From assembly GCF_001546455.1 (NCBI RefSeq), contig NZ_KQ956819.1, forward strand, positions 143,426-207,425: a DNA stretch of 64,000 nt. Direction: 5' to 3'. How positions within the stretch are numbered: position 1 is the stretch's first letter; every line of letters begins with the position of its first letter. Shown one piece after another: positions 7,953-16,098 of this stretch. This DNA is from Gardnerella vaginalis (lineage in GTDB: Bacteria; Actinomycetota; Actinomycetes; Actinomycetales; Bifidobacteriaceae). Position numbers and translations under genes: made by a program. The notes below the pieces were generated by a model. The model was not told the origin of the DNA and made no database searches. It saw only the letters and a list, made by a program, of their open reading frames with translations.

Positions 7953-8759
7953 ATGAATAATATGAGTGATGTTAATGATATTAGTCAAGCGGATGCTACT
8001 AATAAAGACGCAAACCGCGTGCTAGATATTGTGTCGCTGTATCCAAAAGACATGAATATTTACGGCGACTACGGCAATGTGCTTACGATTATGCGCCGAG
8101 CGGAATTGTACGGCTACAAGCCCGTGTTGCACGAGTATAACGTTGGAGATGCGTGGCCAAAGTGCGTGGATATGATTCTTGGCGGAGGCGGACAAGACCA
8201 TGGTCAAAGCAGAGTTACAGATGATTTATTTGCGCGCGCGGACGCGATTCGCGAGCTTGCAAAAAATGGCGTTCCAATGCTTATGATTTGCGGGCTTTAC
8301 CAGCTTTTTGGAGAGTACTTTGAGACTATTGAAGGCCAAAAGCTTAAAGGCATAGGTGTACTCGGCGAGCATACGATAGGCCAAGATGTGCGCATGATTG
8401 GAAATCTAGTAGAGCATAGCGCCGATTTTGGCGATATTGTTGGATACGAGAATCATTCTGGGCGCACAAGCTTGCAAGATGGCACTCAGCCGCTTGGATT
8501 GGTTGATGGCGAAGATTGCGGGAATAATGGTAAAGACCGCACGGAAGGTGCTAGAAAATACAACGTTATTGGCACTTATATGCACGGTTCGGTTTTGCCA
8601 AAAAATCCGCGTTTGGCTGACTTTTTGATCCGCACTGCTGCGCAAAATCGTTATGGAGAATTTGAGCCAAAGCAAACAGACGCCCAGCGCGCGGAGCTTG
8701 CGAAATTAGACGAATTGGCGGATTGCGCTCGCAAAGTGGCCGTAACTCGTCCGCGGTAA
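7953..8759 (+). CDS. gatD: Lipid II isoglutaminyl synthase, glutamine amidotransferase subunit GatD
   Basis: Class I glutamine amidotransferase of the CobB/CobQ type that releases ammonia from glutamine for MurT. The nucleophile is Cys113 (LMICGLYQ) and the His is His211 (GTYMHGSVLPKNP). The N-terminus carries the family start LYPKDMNIYGDYGN after about 25 extra polar residues. It begins 14 bp after murT, as expected for one transcription unit. Length (268) is slightly above that of homologues because of the N-terminal extension and a short Gly/Asn/Lys loop near residues 180-195. A strong bidirectional terminator follows. Confidence 0.93.
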   Translation: MNNMSDVNDISQADATNKDANRVLDIVSLYPKDMNIYGDYGNVLTIMRRAELYGYKPVLHEYNVGDAWPKCVDMILGGGGQDHGQSRVTDDLFARADAIRELAKNGVPMLMICGLYQLFGEYFETIEGQKLKGIGVLGEHTIGQDVRMIGNLVEHSADFGDIVGYENHSGRTSLQDGTQPLGLVDGEDCGNNGKDRTEGARKYNVIGTYMHGSVLPKNPRLADFLIRTAAQNRYGEFEPKQTDAQRAELAKLDELADCARKVAVTRPR

Positions 8760-8763
8760 ATAC

Positions 8764-8813
8764 AAAAGCCTGCTGAAATTGCGCAAAGTGTTGCAAAATC
8801 AGCAGGCTTTTTG
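8764..8813. terminator. Bidirectional intrinsic terminator between gatD and upp
   Basis: The arms AAAAGCCTGCTGA (8764-8776) and TCAGCAGGCTTTTT (8799-8812) pair perfectly around a 22-nt loop. A-run and T-run lie on opposite sides, so the hairpin can stop both the rightward dnaB-murT-gatD transcript and the leftward upp transcript. Confidence 0.9.
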
Positions 8814-8860
8814 TTGTCTAGCTTTTGATTCTAGTTTTCATTTGATTTAGCTAGTGACTA

Positions 8861-9499
8861 TTAGTCAATCAAGCCGTACAAGCGATCGCCAGCGTCGCCA
8901 AGACCTGGAACAATATAAGCTTTGTCGTTCAAACGCTCGTCAACAGCGCAAACAACAACCTTAAAGTCAATAGAAGGATCAATCTCCTTCTCAATGCGCT
9001 CCAAGCCTTCTGGCGCTGCCAAAATGTTAATAGCGGTAACATCTTTAGCGCCGCGCTCTGCCAAATAATGCGTAGCGGCAATAAGAGTGCCGCCAGTAGC
9101 AAGCATTGGGTCAAGAAGGAAGCATTGACGACCAGTCAAATCTTCTGGCAAACGGTTAGCATAAGTGACGATGTCGAGCGTCTGCTCGTCTCGCTTCATG
9201 CCAAGGAATCCAACCTCAGCGGTTGGAAGAAGGCGAGTCATGCCGTCGAGCATACCAAGACCAGCGCGCAAAACCGGCACAACCATTGGGCGTGGGCGGT
9301 TTAAATGCTTGCCAGTCATCTTGCAAATAGGAGTTTCAATCTCTCGATCGCTAACTTCTAGATTGCGGGTTGCTTCGTATGCTTCGAGTGTTACCAATTC
9401 GGAAACTAACTCGCGGAAAATGTTAGATGGTGTATTCTTATCTCGCAAAACGGTGAGCTTGTGGTCCACCAGCGGATGATGTAAAACATGAAGATCCAT
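8861..9499 (-). CDS. upp: Uracil phosphoribosyltransferase
   Basis: Salvage enzyme converting uracil and PRPP to UMP. The 212-residue product matches the family in length. It starts [16 protein letters not shown], has the [13 protein letters not shown] segment and the PRPP-binding loop DPMLATGGT at residues 130-138, and ends with the uracil-binding [13 protein letters not shown] region. An AAGG lies only one base upstream of the ATG, which is unusually close. It is convergent with gatD. Confidence 0.97.
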   Translation of the reverse strand: MDLHVLHHPLVDHKLTVLRDKNTPSNIFRELVSELVTLEAYEATRNLEVSDREIETPICKMTGKHLNRPRPMVVPVLRAGLGMLDGMTRLLPTAEVGFLGMKRDEQTLDIVTYANRLPEDLTGRQCFLLDPMLATGGTLIAATHYLAERGAKDVTAINILAAPEGLERIEKEIDPSIDFKVVVCAVDERLNDKAYIVPGLGDAGDRLYGLID

Positions 9500-9761
9500 A
9501 CCTTCTAGATTAGTGCAAGCATTGCACGTTAAGCTAGCGGCGTGCCGTGAATATTTAGAAAAAATATAAACAAGTGTTAATGAAGGTTGAATTTTGTGAA
9601 TTGCTGGAGAATATTAAATATTTTAAAAACGCTGACTTGCGAAAGCGCCTGTCGGCGCAAACGCCGCTCGCAGCGGCAAAAAATGGAGCCCGGGGCTTAA
9701 GCACAAGCCAGCGTCACTCTCGAGTATACATGCTTTTCGATTTCAGCGCGCCGCGAATAAT
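9500..9761. other. 262-bp intergenic region with G+C-rich hairpins
   Basis: No gene is supported here. The upp-proximal 140 bp are A+T-rich and probably hold the upp promoter. At 9645-9697 three G+C-rich dyads follow each other: GCGCC/GGCGC (9645-9658), GCCGCT/AGCGGC (9663-9677) and a compact AGCCC/GGGCT (9686-9697). Read leftward, the last one is followed by a short T-run (complement of 9678-9683), so it could end the transcript of the gene at 9762-10481. The other two are unexplained. Confidence 0.5.
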
Positions 9762-10481
9762 CTAATCAAGCTTGCCTGCCTGCCATAATTTTGCGCCGCT
9801 AGCAAAGTCTAAAGAAAGCGCGTGCATGTTAGCGCAGGTGTGTAAAATGTTGGCAATTTTTTGTGCGTTGTTGCTGCTAGAGTCTTGCGCATTTTGGCTT
9901 AGTTTTTTTGCGTACGCACGCATTCCTCGCGAAATAATCGCGCTAAATGCACAAGCTCTGTATAGTGCAACCGCAAAGTCGCCAGTAAACGCGCCAGAAA
10001 GAATTGAATCCGCAAGGCGTTCAATATCTTCTTTTGTAGGAGACTCGTCAACTCCAGTAATCGCCGAAGCGCTAGTGGCCTCTGGCTCGCCAAGACGCCA
10101 ATATGCAGCGTAGGCATTGCCATTCTTGCGCAGCGATGTTCGAAGCAAATACAGCCTCCAAAGCATTCCAGGAAGAGACTGAGCTTCTGCTTTACTCCAC
10201 AAATCCGCAATAATCTCAATGCCTTCGTTTTCTACCAAGTTGAGCACGCGCTCAACAATCTCTGGAGTCTGCGTTTTATGAACGCGATTTAGCAAAACAG
10301 CTGCCGACGTGCGGCTAATTTCGTTTACGATTTGTGGGTCTGTGCCGCCTTCAATTTGCGCGAGCATTGCTGGATCCATTTGCGCTGGCCTGCTAGGGCG
10401 ATTGGAGCCTATTGGGCTTGGCATAAACGCGGACCTGCTAGAGTGAATTGAACCCGATTGCGAATTAATATTAGTAGACAA
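9762..10481 (-). CDS. Conserved hypothetical protein, function unknown
   Basis: A 239-residue soluble protein, mostly helical. The N-terminal 35 residues are rich in Ser, Pro, Asn and Arg and look disordered. The body includes VNEISRTSAAVLLNRVHKTQTPEIVERVLNL and a YRLLYL-like stretch around LPGMLWRLYLLRTSLRKNG. No catalytic motif was recognised. Its start overlaps the end of the NUDIX-phosphatase gene by 11 bp, so the two are probably translated together. Both strands were considered; only this frame is long and has sensible composition. Confidence 0.7.
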   Translation of the reverse strand: MSTNINSQSGSIHSSRSAFMPSPIGSNRPSRPAQMDPAMLAQIEGGTDPQIVNEISRTSAAVLLNRVHKTQTPEIVERVLNLVENEGIEIIADLWSKAEAQSLPGMLWRLYLLRTSLRKNGNAYAAYWRLGEPEATSASAITGVDESPTKEDIERLADSILSGAFTGDFAVALYRACAFSAIISRGMRAYAKKLSQNAQDSSSNNAQKIANILHTCANMHALSLDFASGAKLWQAGKLD

Positions 10482-11670
10482 TTGGCAAAACCTTTTCTAT
10501 GTTTACAATTTTAGGGCCTTTTTCGGTGCTTACAATGTGCAAAATCACTGCGCTTCCTGTAGGCATGTATGGCGATTTTTGGCTGAGTATGCGTTTGTGT
10601 GCTCTAGGTTTTGTTATTTCGCGCAAATAATCGAAGAAAGTGCCAATCACTGGACGGTGCAGGCATATGACTGTTGCATTGTTGACTGTGTTTGCATTTT
10701 GTTCATTATGCTCAAGATTCTGTATTTCGCTTATCAGCACAGATAACGTTGATTTTGGTTGTTTCTCGTGATGATCTTCAGTAAGTTCCGCAACCTGCTC
10801 TATAGGAAGTGAAGAATCGCGCGCAAAAGCTGCGACTGTTTCCAAGCATCGCTTCCAAGGAGAAGAAATGATTTTGTCTGGCGCGTAGCAAGCAAGTTCG
10901 CGGCCAAGCGCGTAGGATGCTGCAGAACCAAGTGGTGTGATTGGGCGAGTGGCCTCGCTGCCTTGCCAAGCTTTTCTCGATTCCGCTTTGCCGTGTCGTA
11001 CAAGAATCAGCGTTTTATAATTTGCTTGCCCAGACTTGATTCGCTCAAGGAATGCGTCTAAAACAAGTTGATCACTATCGTGCGTAAGCTTTTTGCGCGC
11101 TTTTTCAGGCGTGAGCCAAATAACGTTGCCGATTTCCGTAGGCTTTGCTGGTTTTATTGGGCCAAATGCTGGTAAGCGTTTTAATGCTGCACTTCCGCTT
11201 ATTTCTTGCATCATCCAGTAGTGGATTCGCTTAATTACTTCTGGCTGACTGTTGTTTTGTGCGCCGCTCTTTGCGTTGCTTTTTATGCCGTTTTTTGCAG
11301 ACGATTTTTTGCCTTCGTTTTCGAGCGGATACTCGATTTGCGCAATATGTGGACCTAGTGTAACCGCGTAGCCAGTCTCTTCGCCAACTTCGCGCACAGC
11401 AGTGTGGCGATGTGATTCATTGGCCTCGTTCTTGCCTTTTGGCCAGCTCCAATCGTTGTATTTTGGGCGGTAAACAAGGCAAAGCTCTATGTTGTTTTCG
11501 TTTAACACTTGATTGCAAGCGTTGGATTCGCTGCCAACATTGCCGAAATCTTCATTTGAATTTGTGCTGTTCGGTTTGCTCGGCTTGCTTTCTTTGCTAG
11601 TAGTTTTGCGCAAGCGGTAGATGATTCCGCCAGCTGCTTCAACGTATTTCTTCGCTACTGTTGCACTCAT
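10471..11670 (-). CDS. NUDIX hydrolase fused to a SixA-type histidine phosphatase (MutT1-like)
   Basis: A two-domain protein. The N-terminal NUDIX domain has a complete box (G-x5-E-x7-REVGEETGY) for hydrolysis of nucleoside polyphosphates. The C-terminal domain begins TLILVRHGKAESRKAW, the RHG motif of the histidine phosphatase superfamily. The architecture matches mycobacterial MutT1, which clears oxidised GTP and diadenosine polyphosphates. A Ser/Asn/Lys-rich insertion (about residues 24-55) and a second one (about 115-140) lengthen the NUDIX part. The frame opens with GTG at 11676, but ATG at 11670 is the more likely start. In mycobacteria this gene neighbours ppk; here ppk is nearly 50 kb away. 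Confidence 0.88.
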   Translation of the reverse strand: MSATVAKKYVEAAGGIIYRLRKTTSKESKPSKPNSTNSNEDFGNVGSESNACNQVLNENNIELCLVYRPKYNDWSWPKGKNEANESHRHTAVREVGEETGYAVTLGPHIAQIEYPLENEGKKSSAKNGIKSNAKSGAQNNSQPEVIKRIHYWMMQEISGSAALKRLPAFGPIKPAKPTEIGNVIWLTPEKARKKLTHDSDQLVLDAFLERIKSGQANYKTLILVRHGKAESRKAWQGSEATRPITPLGSAASYALGRELACYAPDKIISSPWKRCLETVAAFARDSSLPIEQVAELTEDHHEKQPKSTLSVLISEIQNLEHNEQNANTVNNATVICLHRPVIGTFFDYLREITKPRAHKRILSQKSPYMPTGSAVILHIVSTEKGPKIVNIEKVLPIVY

Positions 11671-11817
11671 ATTCACTATTTTAGCGTTTTTCTTTTGTAA
11701 CTTTTAGTTGTGCTTTAATGTTTTATATTTTTAATGTTTTATATCTTGTACACAGTCATTACTTGTATAAACGTGCGAAGCAAAAGTGCTGTTATTGTTT
11801 GCCAATACTCCAATTCT

Positions 11818-11902
11818 CCCAAAACTGGCAAATTATGGCGTAAAAAACATCCCAAAACTGGCAAATTATTATTCAAGAAACATCCTAAAACTGGCAAATA
11901 AT
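11818..11902 (+). promoter_or_regulatory. Three direct repeats at 33-bp spacing upstream of the DUF4143 ATPase
   Basis: The 19-bp sequence CCCAAAACTGGCAAATTAT occurs at 11818-11836 and 11851-11869, with a close variant (CCTAAAACTGGCAAATAAT) at 11884-11902. Spacing is exactly 33 bp, about three helical turns, so all sites face the same side of DNA. A good -10 element (TATAAT, 11904-11909) directly follows the third copy, and the ATPase start is 33 bp further on. A partial inverted copy (TTTGCCA) is at 11798-11804. This is the layout of an operator or activator-site array. The rest of the 272-bp gap 11671-11942 is plain A+T-rich DNA. Confidence 0.8.
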
Positions 11903-11942
11903 GCTATAATCGTTGTAATATCAACATTAAAAAGAGTAAGCC

Positions 11943-13310
11943 ATGGAACGACTAGCATTACAAAAATTAATTGCCTGGAATAGCAAGCCGAATCGTAAGC
12001 CGCTAATTATATGGGGTGCGCGTCAGGTTGGCAAAACGTATCTAGTAAAAGAACTTTTTGCGGAAAAATATTATAAAAATAGTTATATTTACATCGATCT
12101 TAAAAAAGAAGATGAGGTTCGTAACTTTTGCGAAAGCACAGCAAACGCAGAAAAGATTATAGAATACTTGTCTTTGCGATTTTCCAAGGCTATAGATGAA
12201 GGCACTTTGCTGATTTTTGACGAGATCCAAGAATGCCCAAATATTATTTCGTCGCTTAAATATTTTTGCCAAGATTTTAGAAGAATTCACGTAATTGCAA
12301 CGGGTTCAATGGTGCGAATCAAATTGCATCGCGAAGCTCACAAGCAAAATTCGTCTAAATCAGCAGTTGGCCAATTCCTCTTTCCAGTAGGCAAAATTGA
12401 TCAGATAACAATCTATCCAATGACTTTTGGTGAGTTCCTACTAAACAATAACAGTCTTCTATATTCAAAGGTGCGCGAAGCATATGATTCTAAGCAAGCG
12501 CTGCCTACAGAAATTCACAATCTTGCGTTAAATGAAGTGTATAAATATTTGCTGATTGGGGGTATGCCAGAAGCAGTAGGAGCATATATTGAGCGCAAAG
12601 ATTTACTAGAATCGCGTGAGGTTTTGCGCTCGCTTTATGACAATTATCTTGCAGATATGGAGTTGTATCAAGCAAGTAGCGAATCGATTTTAAGATCTCG
12701 ACTTTTATTTGAGAATATTTTTAGAGAGCTTAACAAGGAATCAAAAAACTTTTCAGCTGGTCTTATTAAAAAAGATAGTAGAACTAGAGATTTTGCGACA
12801 TCCATTCAATGGCTGCTTATGACTCATATTGTTAATCAGTCGTTCCAGCTTAAAGAGCATATAACTATGCCACTTATGCAAGAGAATGAAAGCAATTTCC
12901 GACTATTTTTGTGCGATATTGGCATGTTCTCGTATCAAAGCGGAGTTAATGCAGCATCTTTTATTTCAAACGAAAGAGACAATACGCTATCTGGTATTTT
13001 CTTCGAAAATTACGTTGCAAACGAACTTAGCGCAAATGGTTTAAAACTGTTTTATTGGCGCGGGAAATCAGATTCAGAATTGGAATTTATAATTGAATCA
13101 AATAATAAGCTTTTCCCGATTGATGTTAAAAAAGGCAGAGGAACTCTTAATTCTTTAAATAAGTTTGCAATGCACAACAAGTTTGAGTTTGCAATAAAAG
13201 TTTCTAAAAATAATTATGGCTATGATGCAAATCAGAAAATCGCGACTATGCCATTTTATTTTATGACGTTCGTGGCTAGCGATTTGGCTGCTGGAACGCT
13301 TGAGATTTAG
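11943..13310 (+). CDS. AAA ATPase with DUF4143-type C-terminal domain
   Basis: A 455-residue protein of the large, poorly characterised family of AAA-type ATPases with a C-terminal DUF4143 domain. Walker A is GARQVGKTYL (about residues 25-34) and Walker B IFDEIQECP (about 91-99). IATGSM fits sensor 1. The C-terminal part (FENYVANELSANG...FYWRGKSDSELEFII...PIDVKKG) resembles the PD-(D/E)xK-like nuclease fold of these proteins, with D, E and K spaced as in that fold. Whether it cuts DNA is unknown. It is the only rightward gene between 8.8 and 55.8 kb, has its own promoter with a repeat array, and points tail to tail at the AlbA_2 regulator. These traits suggest acquisition. Confidence 0.85.
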   Translation: MERLALQKLIAWNSKPNRKPLIIWGARQVGKTYLVKELFAEKYYKNSYIYIDLKKEDEVRNFCESTANAEKIIEYLSLRFSKAIDEGTLLIFDEIQECPNIISSLKYFCQDFRRIHVIATGSMVRIKLHREAHKQNSSKSAVGQFLFPVGKIDQITIYPMTFGEFLLNNNSLLYSKVREAYDSKQALPTEIHNLALNEVYKYLLIGGMPEAVGAYIERKDLLESREVLRSLYDNYLADMELYQASSESILRSRLLFENIFRELNKESKNFSAGLIKKDSRTRDFATSIQWLLMTHIVNQSFQLKEHITMPLMQENESNFRLFLCDIGMFSYQSGVNAASFISNERDNTLSGIFFENYVANELSANGLKLFYWRGKSDSELEFIIESNNKLFPIDVKKGRGTLNSLNKFAMHNKFEFAIKVSKNNYGYDANQKIATMPFYFMTFVASDLAAGTLEI

Positions 13311-13384
13311 TGTAAGTGAGTGGCGTTTGCGGGAGCGAAGGCGGGCGTGCGGCCGCGCGTAGTTTAGTATTGGCTTAGAGAAAG

Positions 13385-15019
13385 TCAGTTGCCAGTTTTC
13401 GTATATTTGCGCTGCTTACTTGTTATTTTTCCTAGTGCTTTTACTTTATTTTCTGCAATTAGCTTGCGCAAATGTCGTCTGACTGTTTCTGGAGACTTTT
13501 GAGTTAGTGCTGCTAATTCTTGTGTTGTTATTGTAGAGTCAACAGGTATAAGCGCTAGCAAAATATCGTCATTTAATAGATTCCTTTTGCTATCCGCTTG
13601 TGTGCGTTCCTCTTGAGTGTAATTTTCCAACGTTTGTTTAGTTTGTTTAGTATTAGCGAATTCCTCAACATAGTTTTTGTTAGAATCCATTATCTCAGAG
13701 CGGTTTGTGTAGTCTACGTAATTTACATAATTCATGTTGCGAGGGAATTTTGCTTTTGCGCGCTGCAAAATCACGCTAAAAGAGCCCAGCTTAGGTATAA
13801 ATTGCGGTTTTGGCAGCGACCATGCTTGCATTTCGTTAATCATAAATGCAATTCCGCTACCTTGGCCTTCAACTGGCCCTGCTCCAATTCTATTTGCTTC
13901 GATTGGTGTGTATTGAGCCAATTGCATAAGCGCGGCGTTTCGGCACTTCGATTCGCCGTCGTCAATGTTATCAAGCGTTTTCCCTCCCCATAATCCCCCA
14001 GGATTTGTTATAACAACTCTGTTGGGGAAAATGTCAACGCTTACAGGCTGACCTTGAAAATATTCGTGATATTCTCTGTGAATTACCGCATTGGCTATGG
14101 CTTCGCGTAGAACTTCGCGCGGAATCTCCGATTCTTCTATGCGTTCAACGCCATTAATAAATGTGCTAACTCGAAGATTTTTAATAACCGCATTTACGGC
14201 ATCTTCAATCATTTCGGATATTGCGCCGCTACATTCTTCGCGATCTATAAAACGCTGTACTCCAGTCGAAGATTTTTCTGTTCCTGCATGAGCTGTTACG
14301 TCAATAAACAATCGCGGGAAAAATTGCTGCGGATAATTGCCAAGAGTTAAAAGTCCTGCCATGCGTACGCGCCCTTGCTTATCTGTAATGTTAAGACGCG
14401 TGAGCTTTTCATCTTCTGTTGTAGTTCCGCGTAAAGCTTTGGAATTTGCTCGCTTTGCTATAAGATTTTCGACTAAATCTTTGTTTAAATCAGATTTTGT
14501 AGCTTCTTTAACAATCGACAAATCTATATCGCTTGGGCGTAGCGCGTTTTCTATTTCGTAGACTTCATCATTCGACATGCGAATGTCTTTGTCGTCAACA
14601 CGTTTGTAACTTCCGCCTTTACTTCCTTTAGCTGTAATGTAGCAAGGCTTTTTATCGGCAGCGTTTTCGTAGATTTTTATAGCCAGGATTTGATAGTTAT
14701 TGTCTACGATTACTCTTTCTAAGTCATATTTTGGGGGGTATGTTAGTCGTGCTCCATTGACTCCGCCATCGCCTATCCCTTCAATAAATTGATCGCGAAC
14801 TTTTTTAATATCGAAGTTTTTTGTTGGAGAAAAATCGTTGCTTTCATCTAGCCCGAGTAGTAGCGTGCCGCCATTTGTATTAGCAAAGGCGCTTACTGTT
14901 TCCCACACACTTACGCTAAGCTTTGCATCACAGCTTTTTGCCTCATAATTGGAGTCATCTGTTTTTTGCATGCGCAATCGCTCTATGGCTTCTTTTATCT
15001 GTTCATTTAGGATTGCCAT
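13385..15019 (-). CDS. AlbA_2/Schlafen-type putative transcriptional regulator with C-terminal winged helix
   Basis: A 544-residue protein. The N-terminal AlbA_2 domain (EAKSCDAKLSVSVWETVSAFANTNGGTLLLGLDE, from about residue 24) is a presumed nucleic-acid-binding fold. A middle region with LREAIANAVIHREYHEYFQGQPVSVDIFPNRVVITNPGGLWGG (about 310-355) matches the ATPase-like C-terminal domain common in this family. The end (LLNDDILLALIPVDSTITTQELAALTQKSPETVRRHLRKL) is a winged helix. Such proteins are often annotated as RecG-like helicase or regulator; helicase motifs are absent. GAGG upstream supports the ATG at 15019. The 21-bp operator array directly upstream suggests autoregulation, which is an inference. 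Confidence 0.85.
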   Translation of the reverse strand: MAILNEQIKEAIERLRMQKTDDSNYEAKSCDAKLSVSVWETVSAFANTNGGTLLLGLDESNDFSPTKNFDIKKVRDQFIEGIGDGGVNGARLTYPPKYDLERVIVDNNYQILAIKIYENAADKKPCYITAKGSKGGSYKRVDDKDIRMSNDEVYEIENALRPSDIDLSIVKEATKSDLNKDLVENLIAKRANSKALRGTTTEDEKLTRLNITDKQGRVRMAGLLTLGNYPQQFFPRLFIDVTAHAGTEKSSTGVQRFIDREECSGAISEMIEDAVNAVIKNLRVSTFINGVERIEESEIPREVLREAIANAVIHREYHEYFQGQPVSVDIFPNRVVITNPGGLWGGKTLDNIDDGESKCRNAALMQLAQYTPIEANRIGAGPVEGQGSGIAFMINEMQAWSLPKPQFIPKLGSFSVILQRAKAKFPRNMNYVNYVDYTNRSEIMDSNKNYVEEFANTKQTKQTLENYTQEERTQADSKRNLLNDDILLALIPVDSTITTQELAALTQKSPETVRRHLRKLIAENKVKALGKITSKQRKYTKTGN

Positions 15020-15034
15020 TTTTGATTCCTCGGT

Positions 15035-15277
15035 TAACTGTGATTTGCCAATGCTTAGATGCTTTTACGGTCACCTTCACTGTCATCATATCACAGTCAT
15101 GACTGTGATAAAAGCGTTGTGACTGTCATTTTCTCGTTCATGACAGTGATTTTCGTATATATGACTGTCATCTACTATATTTTGACTGTGATTTTATGCA
15201 TTTTGACCGAGATGTGCTGATTTATGACAGTCATTCTGGCTGACATGACTGTGTGTATGCGCGACTGTGACTGTGTG
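15035..15277. promoter_or_regulatory. Operator array: about ten TGACTGTSAT sites on a 21-bp pitch
   Basis: The 296-bp gap 15020-15315 is filled by copies of a 10-bp near-palindrome (TGACTGTCAT, TGACTGTGAT or TGACAGTSAT). Starts are 15035, 15077, 15100, 15120, 15141, 15162, 15183, 15204 (degenerate TGACCGAGAT), 15225, 15246 and 15268. From 15100 on the steps are 20-22 bp, mostly exactly 21, or two helical turns. A perfect 22-bp palindrome (arm TATCACAGTCA) is centred on 15099/15100. The first site lies just upstream of the ribosome-binding site of the AlbA_2 regulator. A cooperatively bound operator for that regulator is the simplest reading. Confidence 0.85.
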
Positions 15278-15315
15278 GATGCGCTAGGATAGCGATTTGT
15301 GGTTTGTGAGCATGC

Positions 15316-16056
15316 CTAAAAAAGTCGCAGCTCGTCCGAATTCGCACCGCGCATATCGTCATAATCCAAAATAAGGCAAGTAAATCCTCTGTCTTGCGCA
15401 AGAGTGCGTGCTTGTGCGCTAATCGTTTGCGCCGCAAAAATGCCGCGAACGGGTTTAAGAAGCGGGTCGCGGTTTAGTAACTCGCAATATCGCGTAAGCT
15501 GCTCAACGCCGTCAATACCGCCATTTCGTTTAATCTCAATGGCAACGTGAACGCCGTTAGAATCCTTAGCCATAATATCCACTGGACCAATCGCAGTAGG
15601 GTATTCGCGGCGAACAAGCTTTGCGCCTTTACCAATGCGTTCAATCTGCTCTGCTAAATAATGCTGCAAATGCTCTTCCACTCCGTCTTTAACAAGGCCT
15701 GGGTCTTCGCCTAAATCGTAAGAAGAATCGCTGTAAACATGCTGCAAAACAATGCGAAGTATGTCGTTGCCTTTTTTGGCTGCGATTTTTAAAATCGTTC
15801 CGTCTGCAAAAATAGACTCGGAGCTGGCTTTTGCTTTAGAATTTGCTTCGGATTTTGCTTCGCCCTCACTAGATTTTCCTTCAACACGCATTGTGCAAGG
15901 TGCAACCATCCAATTAAGTGGCTTGTATGATCCAAGCTCCGAAAAAATGAGTACGCTTCCGTCTTCTTTAATTAGCAAGACGCGTTTAGACATTGGAAGA
16001 CTTGCATTAAGCCTACCCGTGTATTCTGCACTACAATCCGCAACAATAATTCGCAC
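15316..16056 (-). CDS. nucS: Mismatch-specific endonuclease NucS/EndoMS
   Basis: Nuclease of the non-canonical mismatch repair used by Actinobacteria lacking MutS/MutL; it cuts both strands at mismatches. The 246-residue product starts MRIIVADCSAEYTGRL, as in the family. The C-terminal restriction-like nuclease domain carries GPVDIMAKD, EIKR and QLTRYCELL in the order expected for the PD-(D/E)xK core. An extra Ser/Lys/Glu/Ala-rich stretch (about residues 60-85) separates the domains. Typical actinobacterial NucS ends in a beta-clamp-binding peptide; the last residues here (DELRLF) fit that role. Confidence 0.93.
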   Translation of the reverse strand: MRIIVADCSAEYTGRLNASLPMSKRVLLIKEDGSVLIFSELGSYKPLNWMVAPCTMRVEGKSSEGEAKSEANSKAKASSESIFADGTILKIAAKKGNDILRIVLQHVYSDSSYDLGEDPGLVKDGVEEHLQHYLAEQIERIGKGAKLVRREYPTAIGPVDIMAKDSNGVHVAIEIKRNGGIDGVEQLTRYCELLNRDPLLKPVRGIFAAQTISAQARTLAQDRGFTCLILDYDDMRGANSDELRLF

Positions 16057-16098
16057 ACAAAAAGCGTAGCATAAATCGCGTAACTACTTGCACAAAAA

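Noticed and set aside
11786..11983. A 65-codon rightward frame covering the 33-bp repeats (KLANY-type peptide repeat)
   Set aside because: The peptide repeat is a by-product of DNA repeats whose period is a multiple of three. The frame runs into the ATPase gene in another phase, and the -10 element lies inside it. A promoter array explains it better.
13311..13384. A terminator between the convergent ATPase and AlbA_2 genes
   Set aside because: The stretch is G+C-rich but no stem with a T-run could be drawn with confidence.
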